Source: Neobacillus citreus
GTDB lineage: Bacteria > Bacillota > Bacilli > Bacillales > Cytobacillaceae
Reading direction: 5' to 3'
Assembly (NCBI RefSeq): GCF_018343545.2
Contig: NZ_JAGYPE020000020.1
Coordinates: 1 to 64,000 of the forward strand
Length of the DNA stretch: 64,000 bases
The position numbers were made by a program, and so were the translations under genes. This document shows positions 24,843 to 32,677 of this stretch, one piece after another; position 1 is the first letter of the stretch; every line of letters begins with the position of its first letter. Under the pieces are notes generated by a model. That model searched no databases and was not told the DNA's origin. It was given only the letters and a program-made list of their open reading frames with translations.

Positions 24843-24860
24843 AGGTACTAAAAAGTACCT
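24843..24860. promoter_or_regulatory. Operator candidate AGGTACT-N4-AGTACCT
   Basis: Perfect 7-base arms around AAAA, 18 bases before the HxlR start. TACT..AGTA half sites are known for YodB/HxlR-type regulators. Confidence 0.5.
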
Positions 24861-24889
24861 ATCGCACTATTTGGTGCCTATAGCACTTT

Positions 24890-24903
24890 AAAGTACGTAC
24901 TTT
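24890..24903. promoter_or_regulatory. Operator candidate AAAGTACGTACTTT
   Basis: A perfect 14-base palindrome with the same GTAC/AGTA elements as the site at 24843, in the divergent region. A third palindrome, ATCTGCTAGCAGAT, lies at 24967-24980 nearer the MFS gene and has a different sequence. Confidence 0.5.
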
Positions 24904-25022
24904 TCTATTAGATTGATATGTTTCATAATAACATGTGCCGGTCAAACTTCAACATATTCAATATTTATCTGCTAGCAGATTGAATCATACTACAATACTT
25001 TGCTCAGGAGGGGAACCATTTT

Positions 25023-26246
25023 ATGTCCTTTGATAAGAAAAAGAGTACATTGGCGCTCTTGGCATTGGCAGTGAGCGCATTTGCAATTGGAACAACAGAA
25101 TTTATCAGTGTAGGTTTATTGCCACTTATAGCGAAAGATTTACAAATTTCAGTCACGACAGCTGGATTAACGGTTTCACTGTATGCATTAGGGGTAACCT
25201 TTGGGGCGCCTATCCTAACGTCTCTTACATCTAGTATGTCACGTAAGTCTTTATTACTTTGGATTATGATTGTTTTTATAATTGGCAACAGCATTGCAGC
25301 CAGTGCTGATAGTATCGGTGTTTTACTAGGTGCCCGTGTTATTTCTGCATTTTCACATGGGGTGTTCATGTCGATTGGATCTACTATTGCTGCTGATTTG
25401 GTACCGGAAAACCGCCGGGCAAGTGCGATTGCCATCATGTTTACAGGGCTTACGGTAGCCACTATTACAGGCGTTCCGTTTGGTACGTTCATCGGCCAAG
25501 AATTTGGGTGGAGAACATCCTTTATCGCAATAGTCGTAGTTGGAATCATTGCGTTCATTGCTACTAGCATCCTTGTTCCATCTCAATTGCGTAAAGGTGT
25601 TCGTACAGCATTACGCGACCAGTTCAAACTACTGTCGAATGGCCGATTATTACTTTTATTTGCGATTACAGCCTTGGGATATGGTGGGACGTTCGTTGTC
25701 TTTACGTATTTATCACCACTGCTTCAGGAAATAACAGGCTTTAAAGAAGGAACAGTTGCTGTCATTTTGCTGGTATACGGCGTTGCAATTGCAATCGGAA
25801 ATGTGATTGGCGGGAAGGCCGCAAACCGAAAGCCGATTGCCGCATTATTCTATATGTTTATACTACAAACCATCGTACTTTTCGTCTTAACGTTTACTGC
25901 TCCATTTAAGGCCGCAGCCCTCATAACCATCATTTTTATGGGGCTATTAGCTTTTATGAATGTGCCTGGATTGCAGGTTTATGTCGTAATGTTGGCTGAA
26001 CGTTTTGTACCGAGTGCAGTAGATTTTGCTTCTGCCATCAACATTGCAGCATTTAACGCTGGAATCGCCATCGGTTCCTACTTAGGGGGAGTTATAACGG
26101 ATTCAATCGGGCTCATTCATACGCCTTGGATAGGGGCATTGATGGTGGCAGGAGCGGTGTTTTTAACAGGCTGGAGCCGAGCGCTGGAGCGAAAAGATGA
26201 AAAATCGGCTGACAGGAATCACGAACATATTTTTCAATACAATTAG
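25023..26246 (+). CDS. MFS transporter (AraJ/YdhP-like sugar or drug efflux)
   Basis: Twelve-helix major facilitator of 407 residues. FAIGTTEFISVGLLPLIAKDL (about 20-40, in two parts) and the loop SLTSSMSRKSLLLW (about 74-87) are typical of the DHA1 efflux group. The C-terminus is charged. AGGAGGGG precedes the ATG. The aldo/keto reductase starts 12 bases after its stop. Probably induced through the divergent HxlR protein as part of a defence against a reactive aldehyde or quinone. Confidence 0.87.
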   Translation: MSFDKKKSTLALLALAVSAFAIGTTEFISVGLLPLIAKDLQISVTTAGLTVSLYALGVTFGAPILTSLTSSMSRKSLLLWIMIVFIIGNSIAASADSIGVLLGARVISAFSHGVFMSIGSTIAADLVPENRRASAIAIMFTGLTVATITGVPFGTFIGQEFGWRTSFIAIVVVGIIAFIATSILVPSQLRKGVRTALRDQFKLLSNGRLLLLFAITALGYGGTFVVFTYLSPLLQEITGFKEGTVAVILLVYGVAIAIGNVIGGKAANRKPIAALFYMFILQTIVLFVLTFTAPFKAAALITIIFMGLLAFMNVPGLQVYVVMLAERFVPSAVDFASAINIAAFNAGIAIGSYLGGVITDSIGLIHTPWIGALMVAGAVFLTGWSRALERKDEKSADRNHEHIFQYN

Positions 26247-26258
26247 GGGGTTATTTTT

Positions 26259-27104
26259 ATGACAGTAAAAAATTTAAAAGATACAACAACATTAAATAAC
26301 GGAGTACAAATGCCTTGGTTTGGCATCGGAGTGTTTAAAGTGGAAGAAGGTCCGGAACTGGTTGAGGCAGTAAAAACAGCGATTAAACATGGGTATCGCA
26401 GCATTGATACAGCAGCCATTTACGGAAATGAAGAAGGAGTCGGACAAGGTATAAGAGAAGGAATGAAGGAGGCAGGCATTTCCAGAGAAGAATTATTTGT
26501 AACCTCGAAGGTTTGGAATGCTGATTTAGGGTACGACTCGTCTATCGCAGCCTACGAAAAAAGCTTAAACAAACTCGAGTTGGAATACCTGGATTTATTC
26601 CTCATTCACTGGCCTGTAGAAGGTAAATACAAAGAGTCTTGGAGAGCTTTAGAGACTCTTTATAAAGAAGGTAGAGTCAAAGCAATTGGAGTAAGTAATT
26701 TTCAGATTCATCATCTTGAGGATTTAATGAAAGATGCGGAAATTGTTCCAATGGTGAACCAAGTAGAGTACCATCCGCGTTTGACTCAAAAAGGGCTTCA
26801 AACGTTTTGCATGGAACACGGCATTCAAATGGAGGCTTGGTCACCGCTCATGCAAGGCCAGTTACTAGATAATCAAGTGCTGCAAGAAATCGCGGATAAG
26901 TATTACAAATCGGTTGCTCAAGTGATTTTACGCTGGGACTTACAAAACGGCGTTGTAACAATTCCAAAATCCACAAAAGAACATCGCATTGTTGAAAACG
27001 CGGAAGTATTTGATTTTATGTTAACAGAAGAAGACATGAAACGAATTGATGGCTTGAACCAGAATCATCGTGTCGGTCCAGACCCAGACAATTTTGATTT
27101 TTAA
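26259..27104 (+). CDS. Aldo/keto reductase
   Basis: NADPH-dependent reductase of 281 residues with the (beta/alpha)8 fold. The catalytic tetrad is visible as Asp in RSIDTAAIYGN (about residue 50), Tyr a few residues on, Lys in VTSKVWN (about 84) and His in FLIHWPVEGK (about 117). IPKSTKEHRI (about 240-249) binds the cofactor phosphate. GGGGGTTA precedes the ATG. Resembles the glyoxal/methylglyoxal reductases of Bacillus. Cotranscribed with the MFS gene. Confidence 0.9.
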   Translation: MTVKNLKDTTTLNNGVQMPWFGIGVFKVEEGPELVEAVKTAIKHGYRSIDTAAIYGNEEGVGQGIREGMKEAGISREELFVTSKVWNADLGYDSSIAAYEKSLNKLELEYLDLFLIHWPVEGKYKESWRALETLYKEGRVKAIGVSNFQIHHLEDLMKDAEIVPMVNQVEYHPRLTQKGLQTFCMEHGIQMEAWSPLMQGQLLDNQVLQEIADKYYKSVAQVILRWDLQNGVVTIPKSTKEHRIVENAEVFDFMLTEEDMKRIDGLNQNHRVGPDPDNFDF

Positions 27105-27438
27105 ATAAAACGATTTTGGACTCATCATTAAGTTGGGTCCTTGTTTAGTTTACAATTAATAAAATATCTTAATATGCAGCACAAACCGTTTTGTTGTCTA
27201 CCATATTCAGCTTGATAACAGTAACGACAGTTATTTTTTCTGCTCATTTGTTATTTTCATAATTAGTCTATTTTATTTAATATTAGCAGGCAAAATAAAA
27301 ACCCCGTCCAAAAAGAATAACTTAAATGATATTTAAATATAAATGATTCGATGGCATGAAAATGGGCCATTTTTTCAGCGCATATTTAAACAAAGTAAAG
27401 CGATTTTATAATCCCTTAATGGAACGGGAGGGATGTTC
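27105..27438. other. Intergenic region with a short hairpin
   Basis: No gene seen. AT-rich. TGAAAATGG-G-CCATTTTTTCA at about 27356-27376 forms a hairpin with a T-tract and may end the aldo/keto reductase transcript or act in the leader of the peptidase. Confidence 0.4.
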
Positions 27439-29280
27439 TTGTTTAAAGAGAGTATCGACCCTTATTTGCATGTTCGCTATGCCAAGAATCCTGTTTATAC
27501 CCCTGATGGTCAAAAGCTTAGCTTTATTGCTGATTATACGGGCACTCCACAGGTTTGGGAGCTCAATCGTGGGGAAGAATGGCCTGCTCAAATTTCTTTT
27601 ACAAAAGAAAGAATTACCTTTGTTGGACTTGTTAAGGGCACTTCTGACCGGATTATTGGGATGGATGTGGGCGGAAATGAAAATCAGCAGTTGTTCTTAC
27701 TCAAGGAGGATGGGAAACTGATTGAACTGACAAAGTCACCCAATCATGTTCATCGATATGGTGGCAGCTCCCCGGATGGAAAATGGATTGTCTGGTCAAG
27801 CAATCGCCGGAATCCAGCATTTTTTGATATTTATATTCAAAGTTTAGTAACACTGGAATATCATCCTATGTTAACCGGAGATGGCCTTTTTACAGCAGTG
27901 GAATGGTCTCCTGATGGGAAATCATTATTAGTCCAAAAGACAAATTCTCCCCTGGATAATGATTTAGGCATACTCGATCTGGCAACGGGGTCTGTTGATT
28001 GGATAACAGAGCATAAAGGAGAAGCGAGTTTTAGAGAAGTCCATTTTAACAAGGATGGAGATCATATCTATGTATTAACGAACAAAGATAGTGAATTTTT
28101 TGGGCTTGCACTTATCCATATAAAAACCAAGCATTTCGTGTGGCTGGAGCAAGGAAATTGGGATTTTGAAGAACTCGAAATGAATTCTGATAAAAATTTG
28201 TTAGCCTTTTCCGTGAATGAGGGAGGAGTATCTAAGGGGGTACTTTTAGACATAAATCGAAGTTACCTTTATTCCTGGAAAACACCAACTGGAATCATAA
28301 AAGATTTAAAATTTTCCCCTGATAACAAAAAACTGGCTTATGTTTTCAATGGCCCGGCATATCCATCTGATATTTGGGAGCTCGATTTAGAAAGCATACA
28401 GTCAGAAAGACTTACCTATGTTTCCCGTTCCCCACTACTTCAAGATAAATTAGTTGAGCCAGAGCTTATAAGTTATCGCTCATTTGATCATCTTGAAATT
28501 CCAGCATTTTTTTATAAACCAAAGATTACAACTGAAAAATTTCCGTTAGTCATTGTCATTCACGGAGGTCCTGAGAGCCAGTCTCGTGCTGTATACAACC
28601 CAGTTGTACAGTATTTAATCGGTAAAGGGTATGCGGTGTGCACACCAAATATTCGTGGGAGTACAGGTTATGGAAAAACGTTCACGAAATTAGATGATGT
28701 CCGAAAAAGAATGGATGCCCTGAAGGATATAGTTTTTTTAGTTGAATGGCTAAAAGTGAATGGGAACATCGATTCTAATAGGATAGGAATAATGGGAGGC
28801 AGCTATGGAGGATTTATGGTCCTCGCAGCCATCAGCCACTATCCACAGCTATGGTCTGCCGCGATTGATATTGTGGGGATGTCGAGCCTTAGAACATTCT
28901 TGGAAACTACCCATCCTTGGCGCAAGAAGCTTAGGGAAGCTGAATACGGAACGATTGAAAGAGATGGAGACTTTTTTGATAAAATCGATCCATTGAATCA
29001 CACAAGTCGCATTACCACTCCGTTATTGGTGATCCATGGGGAAGGTGACCCTCGTGTCCATATTAAAGAATCCGAGCAAATCGTTAATAAACTGAAGGGA
29101 AAACAACACCCTGTTGACTTTATTCGCTTCGACGATGAAGGCCATACGATTTCTAAGCTAAAAAACAAAGAAATTGCCTACAAGGCAATCGTAGATTTTC
29201 TTGAACGATGTTTTGGAATCGAAGACAAAAGAAGCAGGGGATTTAAAAGGAGTCGGGAATATCCTTTCTTCTTTGATTGA
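27439..29280 (+). CDS. S9 family peptidase (prolyl oligopeptidase/acylaminoacyl-peptidase type)
   Basis: Cytoplasmic serine peptidase of 613 residues. The N-terminal half (about 10-340) is a WD40-like beta-propeller with SPDGK/SPDNKK repeats. The C-terminal alpha/beta hydrolase has PLVIVIHGGPESQ (about 370-382), the nucleophile in IMGGSYGGFM (about 449-458), an aspartate in VIHGEGDPRV (about 530-539) and a histidine in FDDEGHTI (about 563-570). I prefer the TTG at 27439 (GGGAGG six bases before); ATG 27433 touches the ribosome site. No signal peptide. A single-gene unit. Confidence 0.87.
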   Translation: MFKESIDPYLHVRYAKNPVYTPDGQKLSFIADYTGTPQVWELNRGEEWPAQISFTKERITFVGLVKGTSDRIIGMDVGGNENQQLFLLKEDGKLIELTKSPNHVHRYGGSSPDGKWIVWSSNRRNPAFFDIYIQSLVTLEYHPMLTGDGLFTAVEWSPDGKSLLVQKTNSPLDNDLGILDLATGSVDWITEHKGEASFREVHFNKDGDHIYVLTNKDSEFFGLALIHIKTKHFVWLEQGNWDFEELEMNSDKNLLAFSVNEGGVSKGVLLDINRSYLYSWKTPTGIIKDLKFSPDNKKLAYVFNGPAYPSDIWELDLESIQSERLTYVSRSPLLQDKLVEPELISYRSFDHLEIPAFFYKPKITTEKFPLVIVIHGGPESQSRAVYNPVVQYLIGKGYAVCTPNIRGSTGYGKTFTKLDDVRKRMDALKDIVFLVEWLKVNGNIDSNRIGIMGGSYGGFMVLAAISHYPQLWSAAIDIVGMSSLRTFLETTHPWRKKLREAEYGTIERDGDFFDKIDPLNHTSRITTPLLVIHGEGDPRVHIKESEQIVNKLKGKQHPVDFIRFDDEGHTISKLKNKEIAYKAIVDFLERCFGIEDKRSRGFKRSREYPFFFD

Positions 29281-29287
29281 ATCTCAG

Positions 29288-29325
29288 GCAAAAAGGACTG
29301 ACCAATCTTGGTTAGTCCTTTTTGC
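29288..29325. terminator. Bidirectional terminator
   Basis: GCAAAAAGGACT pairs perfectly with AGTCCTTTTTGC around a partly paired loop. It serves the S9 peptidase and the convergent PAP2 gene. Confidence 0.75.
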
Positions 29326-29354
29326 TAAGCAATGTATGGCCCATGGAGCGTCTA

Positions 29355-29888
29355 TTACAGTAATAGTAAAGAATAGGACAAACAGCCTGCCGATATTCCG
29401 AGGATTGCTCCGACAATCACGTCAGATGGATAGTGGAGGCCTAAATAAATTCTTGATACTCCTACACATACACCCACGAGAATCAGAACCAAAGAAAATG
29501 TCGGGATCGTTAAGATATAGGGAGTCAAAACGGCAAATATGGCGGTTGTATGACCCGAAGGGAAGGAATGGTCCTGTAAGGGATTCTCCAGTATATTCGT
29601 TTTTTCAATCGTCAAATAAGGTCTTTTTCTCGGAAAAAATTCTTTTGCGAGATGGACCGGGATGTGGCTCGCTGCCAAAGCAAGAGCACTAGAAATAGCA
29701 AGGAGCCGCGTTTCCCTGGACCATGCAGTTAGAAAAAGAAGAATCGAGCTGATAATCGTAAATCTCGCTCCTCCGAAATGTGTGATCGTTCGAAAAAAGA
29801 GGTTTAACAAATAAAGATGAAAATACCGGTTAATTCTCTGGAAGATTCGACAATCGAATCCGTAAAGGACATGAATGATTTTGCTCAT
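29355..29888 (-). CDS. PAP2 family phosphatase (undecaprenyl-diphosphatase type)
   Basis: Membrane phosphatase of 177 residues with five or six hydrophobic helices. The three PAP2 motifs are complete: KEFFPRKRP (about 81-89), SFPSGHTTA (about 107-115) and SRIYLGLHYPSD (about 143-154). Likely removes phosphate from a lipid pyrophosphate such as undecaprenyl diphosphate on the outer face of the membrane. GGGGAGA precedes the ATG. It follows a lipid-type glycosyltransferase on the same strand, with a terminator between. Confidence 0.88.
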   Translation of the reverse strand: MSKIIHVLYGFDCRIFQRINRYFHLYLLNLFFRTITHFGGARFTIISSILLFLTAWSRETRLLAISSALALAASHIPVHLAKEFFPRKRPYLTIEKTNILENPLQDHSFPSGHTTAIFAVLTPYILTIPTFSLVLILVGVCVGVSRIYLGLHYPSDVIVGAILGISAGCLSYSLLLL

Positions 29889-29929
29889 GCTCGTCTCCCC
29901 TTATAAGTAAAATACACACTTTCAATCTA

Positions 29930-29948
29930 AAACCCAAACATTGGGTTT
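29930..29948 (-). terminator. Short stem-loop after the glycosyltransferase gene
   Basis: AAACCCAA (29930-29937) and TTGGGTTT (29941-29948) with a three-base loop; on the minus strand TTTTAG follows. Confidence 0.45.
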
Positions 29949-29992
29949 CCTCCATTATAAAGGGAAAACGGCTAGTTTTTATGAAACTGGTG

Positions 29993-31168
29993 TTAAGAAT
30001 AAATTAAGAATTGTAAATTGTCTTCTTCGGTTGATTCTTCAGGTTTAAATGATGCATAAGAACCGTCCCCATGCCTCAATATCATTGTCAGGATGTCTTC
30101 GGCGGCGGTTGCATGGATAAATGTTCTTTGGGAGTTTATTATTTTGTTGAGTTTTTCACCATTATTTTCGAGTAGGTTCGTTACAGTCAGTCTAATTTCC
30201 TTTGGGTTTTTGCAGACCACTCCCAAATTGAAAATTTCGGCGAAGGCTGGATTATCCTCTTCTTGACCTGGCAAAGCCCCTGTAATGATAAGCGGTGTAT
30301 TGGCAGCGATAGCTTCAAACATGACATTGGGGCTTCCCCTGGTAAAAGCGATATCAGATTGCAGCATCAAATCTTGAATATTTTTCGTGAACCCATAAAT
30401 CTCAACTCGATTACCATATTGGGGCTTAAGTGCTCTCTCCAGCTTTGCTTTAAGTTTTTCATTTCTTCCCGCTACAATTTTTACCGTACAATTGAAGTGA
30501 TTAAGGAGGCTTTTTGCTATTTTCTCCATGTTTCCTACACCTTCACCCCCGCTCATGATTAAACATTTTAAGGGCTTTTCTTTTCCATAGAGTTCAGGTT
30601 GTGGATGGCTCTTACGGAAAAAGCGCGATCGGACTGGAAATCCTAACACCTGTATCTTCTTAAGCGGAATCCCAAACTCAATACACTTAAATTGGGCTTC
30701 AAACGTGGGACAAATAATGGTTTCTGCTCGCTTATCCAGCCATAGGGGGGAAATGTTTACAAGGTCAGCGATTAAGGTAATGAAAGGGATTTTTACCTTT
30801 TGCTTCTCTAGGATGTTCAAGATGGAGCCATTAAAATTGGGATGAACCGATAAAATCATATCGGGCTTTAAATCGTCAATAAGTTGAAGAAAATGATCTT
30901 TAATAAGTCCTTCAAAAAAATGGTTTACGATGGAAGGTTTTTCAGCTGATAGTTTCCAGATCATTTTCCAAAGTGTTTCGGATTTTCTTGTGAGGGGACC
31001 ATAAGCTTCACCGATTTTTGACAGTAATGGCTTACCAAGCGAAAACCCATCCACAACATGAATTTTTACCCCATTGAAAGATTTGACTTTTTCACACAGC
31101 GCTTCTGTTATGCTTTTATGACCATGGCCTGTATGGTCGGATGAAATAATCAATAATGTCTTATCCAT
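29993..31168 (-). CDS. MGDG synthase/processive diacylglycerol glycosyltransferase-like protein (YkoN-like)
   Basis: Glycosyltransferase of GT28-like fold, 391 residues. N-terminal acceptor domain with SSDHTGHGHKSITEAL (about 9-24), the MGDG-synthase signature; the linker has FPVRSRFFRKSH; the C-terminal donor domain has IMSGGEGVGNMEKI (about 196-209), DIAFTRGSPNVMFEAIAANT (about 277-296) and TGALPGQEEDNP, where the nucleotide sugar binds. The last 25 residues (RHGDGSYASF and on) are encoded in part by a repeat element present elsewhere in the window, so the natural C-terminus was probably altered. Confidence 0.8.
   Translation of the reverse strand: MDKTLLIISSDHTGHGHKSITEALCEKVKSFNGVKIHVVDGFSLGKPLLSKIGEAYGPLTRKSETLWKMIWKLSAEKPSIVNHFFEGLIKDHFLQLIDDLKPDMILSVHPNFNGSILNILEKQKVKIPFITLIADLVNISPLWLDKRAETIICPTFEAQFKCIEFGIPLKKIQVLGFPVRSRFFRKSHPQPELYGKEKPLKCLIMSGGEGVGNMEKIAKSLLNHFNCTVKIVAGRNEKLKAKLERALKPQYGNRVEIYGFTKNIQDLMLQSDIAFTRGSPNVMFEAIAANTPLIITGALPGQEEDNPAFAEIFNLGVVCKNPKEIRLTVTNLLENNGEKLNKIINSQRTFIHATAAEDILTMILRHGDGSYASFKPEESTEEDNLQFLIYS
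30049..30079 (-). repeat. GGGGACGGTTCTT hairpin element, copy 3 (inside coding sequence)
   Basis: On the minus strand the core GGGGACGGTTCTTATGCATC is identical to copies at 35676 and 38367. It is read in frame as HGDGSYAS within the glycosyltransferase C-terminus. The left arm of the inverted repeat is degenerate here. Confidence 0.75.
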
Positions 31169-31266
31169 AGTATCAGCCCTTTTTAAGTTTTTTTATTGTT
31201 CGTACTATGAGTTCTGACACCTACGTAAAGAAATATGAAAAGAAAGAAGATATGAAAATAGCAAAC

Positions 31267-31287
31267 AAGACGGTAATACCCGTCTTG
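31267..31287 (-). terminator. Terminator after the small lipoprotein gene
   Basis: AAGACGG and CCGTCTT arms with a six-base loop; T-rich sequence follows on the minus strand. Confidence 0.55.
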
Positions 31288-31307
31288 TTCCAACTTTTTC
31301 TTCCTGC

Positions 31308-31478
31308 TTATTGACCAGAATTGCCATCTTCGTTTTGCGATCCATCATCTTGGGAACCATCGTCGGTTTGTTCAGTGTTCGTATCATCTGTTTTTGAACT
31401 GGTATCTGAGCATGCAGTTGCAACTCCGAGTAACATCAATGCTGACATCAAAGCAAATAACCATTTTTTGAATTTCAT
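31308..31478 (-). CDS. Small acidic lipoprotein
   Basis: Predicted protein of 56 residues. Residues 1-22 are a signal peptide (KFKKWLFALMSALMLLG then VATA) and Cys23 is the lipidation site. The mature part is only 34 residues, made of Asp, Ser, Thr, Gln and Gly (SDTSSKTDDTNTEQTDDG). GGAGGAAG lies nine bases before the ATG. Such short acidic lipoproteins are common in Bacillaceae and have no known function. A terminator follows. Not related in sequence to the adjacent glycosyltransferase. Confidence 0.75.
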   Translation of the reverse strand: MKFKKWLFALMSALMLLGVATACSDTSSKTDDTNTEQTDDGSQDDGSQNEDGNSGQ

Positions 31479-31700
31479 CTTTCTTCCTCCTTGAATGTTG
31501 CATTTTTTATTACAGTCTTATCATACAAGCTTTTGAGGAAAAAAAGAGGCGATTTTCCAATTCTTAACATGAATTAACCGTATCTATAAACGGCTTTAAT
31601 AGTTTCTATTTAAAATTTACTTATAATTTACGAAACTGGATTTTTGGTTAATTTTCTTTTTTATAATTTCTTACTATAAAAGTTTTTCCTCGACATAAGT

Positions 31701-31729
31701 TTGTAGTAAAACTCCTATTCCGATATAAT
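31701..31729 (+). promoter_or_regulatory. Predicted promoter of the maltose-type PTS operon
   Basis: TTGTAG (31701-31706), 17 bases, perfect TATAAT (31724-31729), 47 bases before the regulator ATG. Confidence 0.55.
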
Positions 31730-31776
31730 GAAAACTATTGATAGCAAGGGCTTCATCGAGTGAGAGTGGGTAAAAT

Positions 31777-32550
31777 ATGATTGATATCAGTAAAATTGTT
31801 CAAGGGAAAAATTTAACTGAAATAGATGTCCAGATTGTTCAATTTATCATTGAAAATATCGACACTGTTTTGCAAATGGGCGTACGGAAAATAGCAAAAG
31901 AAAATTTCACTTCTCCGGCAACTGTCATCCGCTTGTCCAAAAAATTAGGCTATACCGGATTTGTTGATATGTATTATCAGCTTCTGCCGCTTGTTAAAAA
32001 AGCAGATTTACCGCAAAGCGGCGTGATGGAGGATTTTTTGGAAATTAGTGAGAAGGATTTTCTAGACCATAATTCACTGGGGGATTTCCAATCCTTTATA
32101 CACAATGTACTAAACCTTAAGCAAAGCTATATTTTTATTTATGCCACTGGTTTTTCCGCGATTGCTGCAGAATACTTGTATAAAAAATTATTGGTATTGG
32201 GCAGAAAAACAATTTTTGCAAGCGGAACTGATTCGGTTGGCGTATTCGAAAATAATTTGGAAGATATCGGGGCTTTGGTTGTCATTTCCAAATCAGGCGA
32301 AACACAGCTAATCATCGATAAAATACAAGCAGCCAAAGAGCATCAGATTTTTACAGTGTCATTCACAAAAGAAACAGACAATCGGATCGCTCAGCTTTCC
32401 GATTTGAATTTTAAAATCATTGACCACAGCAAACTGGACGACCGAAATATGCTGCCGAACAGCTTTTTTCCGAGTCTTATGCTGATGTTTGAATTTATTA
32501 TCAAGCAGTATCTTGAAACGATATTGACTAAAAAAGACAGCAACGAGTGA
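31777..32550 (+). CDS. malR: RpiR/MurR family regulator of the maltose-type PTS operon
   Basis: Regulator of 257 residues: N-terminal helix-turn-helix (about 1-75, with TSPATVIRLSKKLGYTGF) and C-terminal SIS domain (about 105-230) that senses a sugar phosphate (YIFIYATGFSAIAAEYL, VVISKSGETQLIID with the SIS serines). Start ATG has a weak GAGTG upstream. First in the operon before IICB, the 6-phospho-glucosidase and IIA, as MalR accompanies malA-malP in B. subtilis; the symbol is by this analogy. Likely activator responding to maltose 6-phosphate or a related ester. Confidence 0.75.
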   Translation: MIDISKIVQGKNLTEIDVQIVQFIIENIDTVLQMGVRKIAKENFTSPATVIRLSKKLGYTGFVDMYYQLLPLVKKADLPQSGVMEDFLEISEKDFLDHNSLGDFQSFIHNVLNLKQSYIFIYATGFSAIAAEYLYKKLLVLGRKTIFASGTDSVGVFENNLEDIGALVVISKSGETQLIIDKIQAAKEHQIFTVSFTKETDNRIAQLSDLNFKIIDHSKLDDRNMLPNSFFPSLMLMFEFIIKQYLETILTKKDSNE

Positions 32551-32582
32551 AACGTGTTTCAATGTGTGAAACACGTTTTTTA
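32549..32582 (+). terminator. Stem-loop between regulator and PTS gene
   Basis: AAACGTGTTTCA pairs perfectly with TGAAACACGTTT and a T-run follows. It overlaps the regulator stop, so it is either a terminator that makes the PTS gene depend on its own promoter or an attenuator. Confidence 0.7.
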
Positions 32583-32677
32583 TCTTGTTGATTCTATCGA
32601 CTATGAAACGGTTACATTGTATTCTAAACCTGTCGACGAAAACGAATACAAAAACACATACAGGAGGGGAAGGCAAA

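Noticed and set aside
29201-29692. Open frame of 163 codons on the plus strand
   Set aside because: It is antisense to the PAP2 gene, which has all three catalytic motifs, and its sequence is of low-complexity Arg/Ser/Gly type.
32604-32616. TGAAACGGTTACA as a catabolite-response (cre) site before the PTS gene
   Set aside because: It is one base shorter than the cre consensus TGWAANCGNTNWCA in the centre, so the half sites have the wrong spacing. The position is attractive but the match is not good enough to list.
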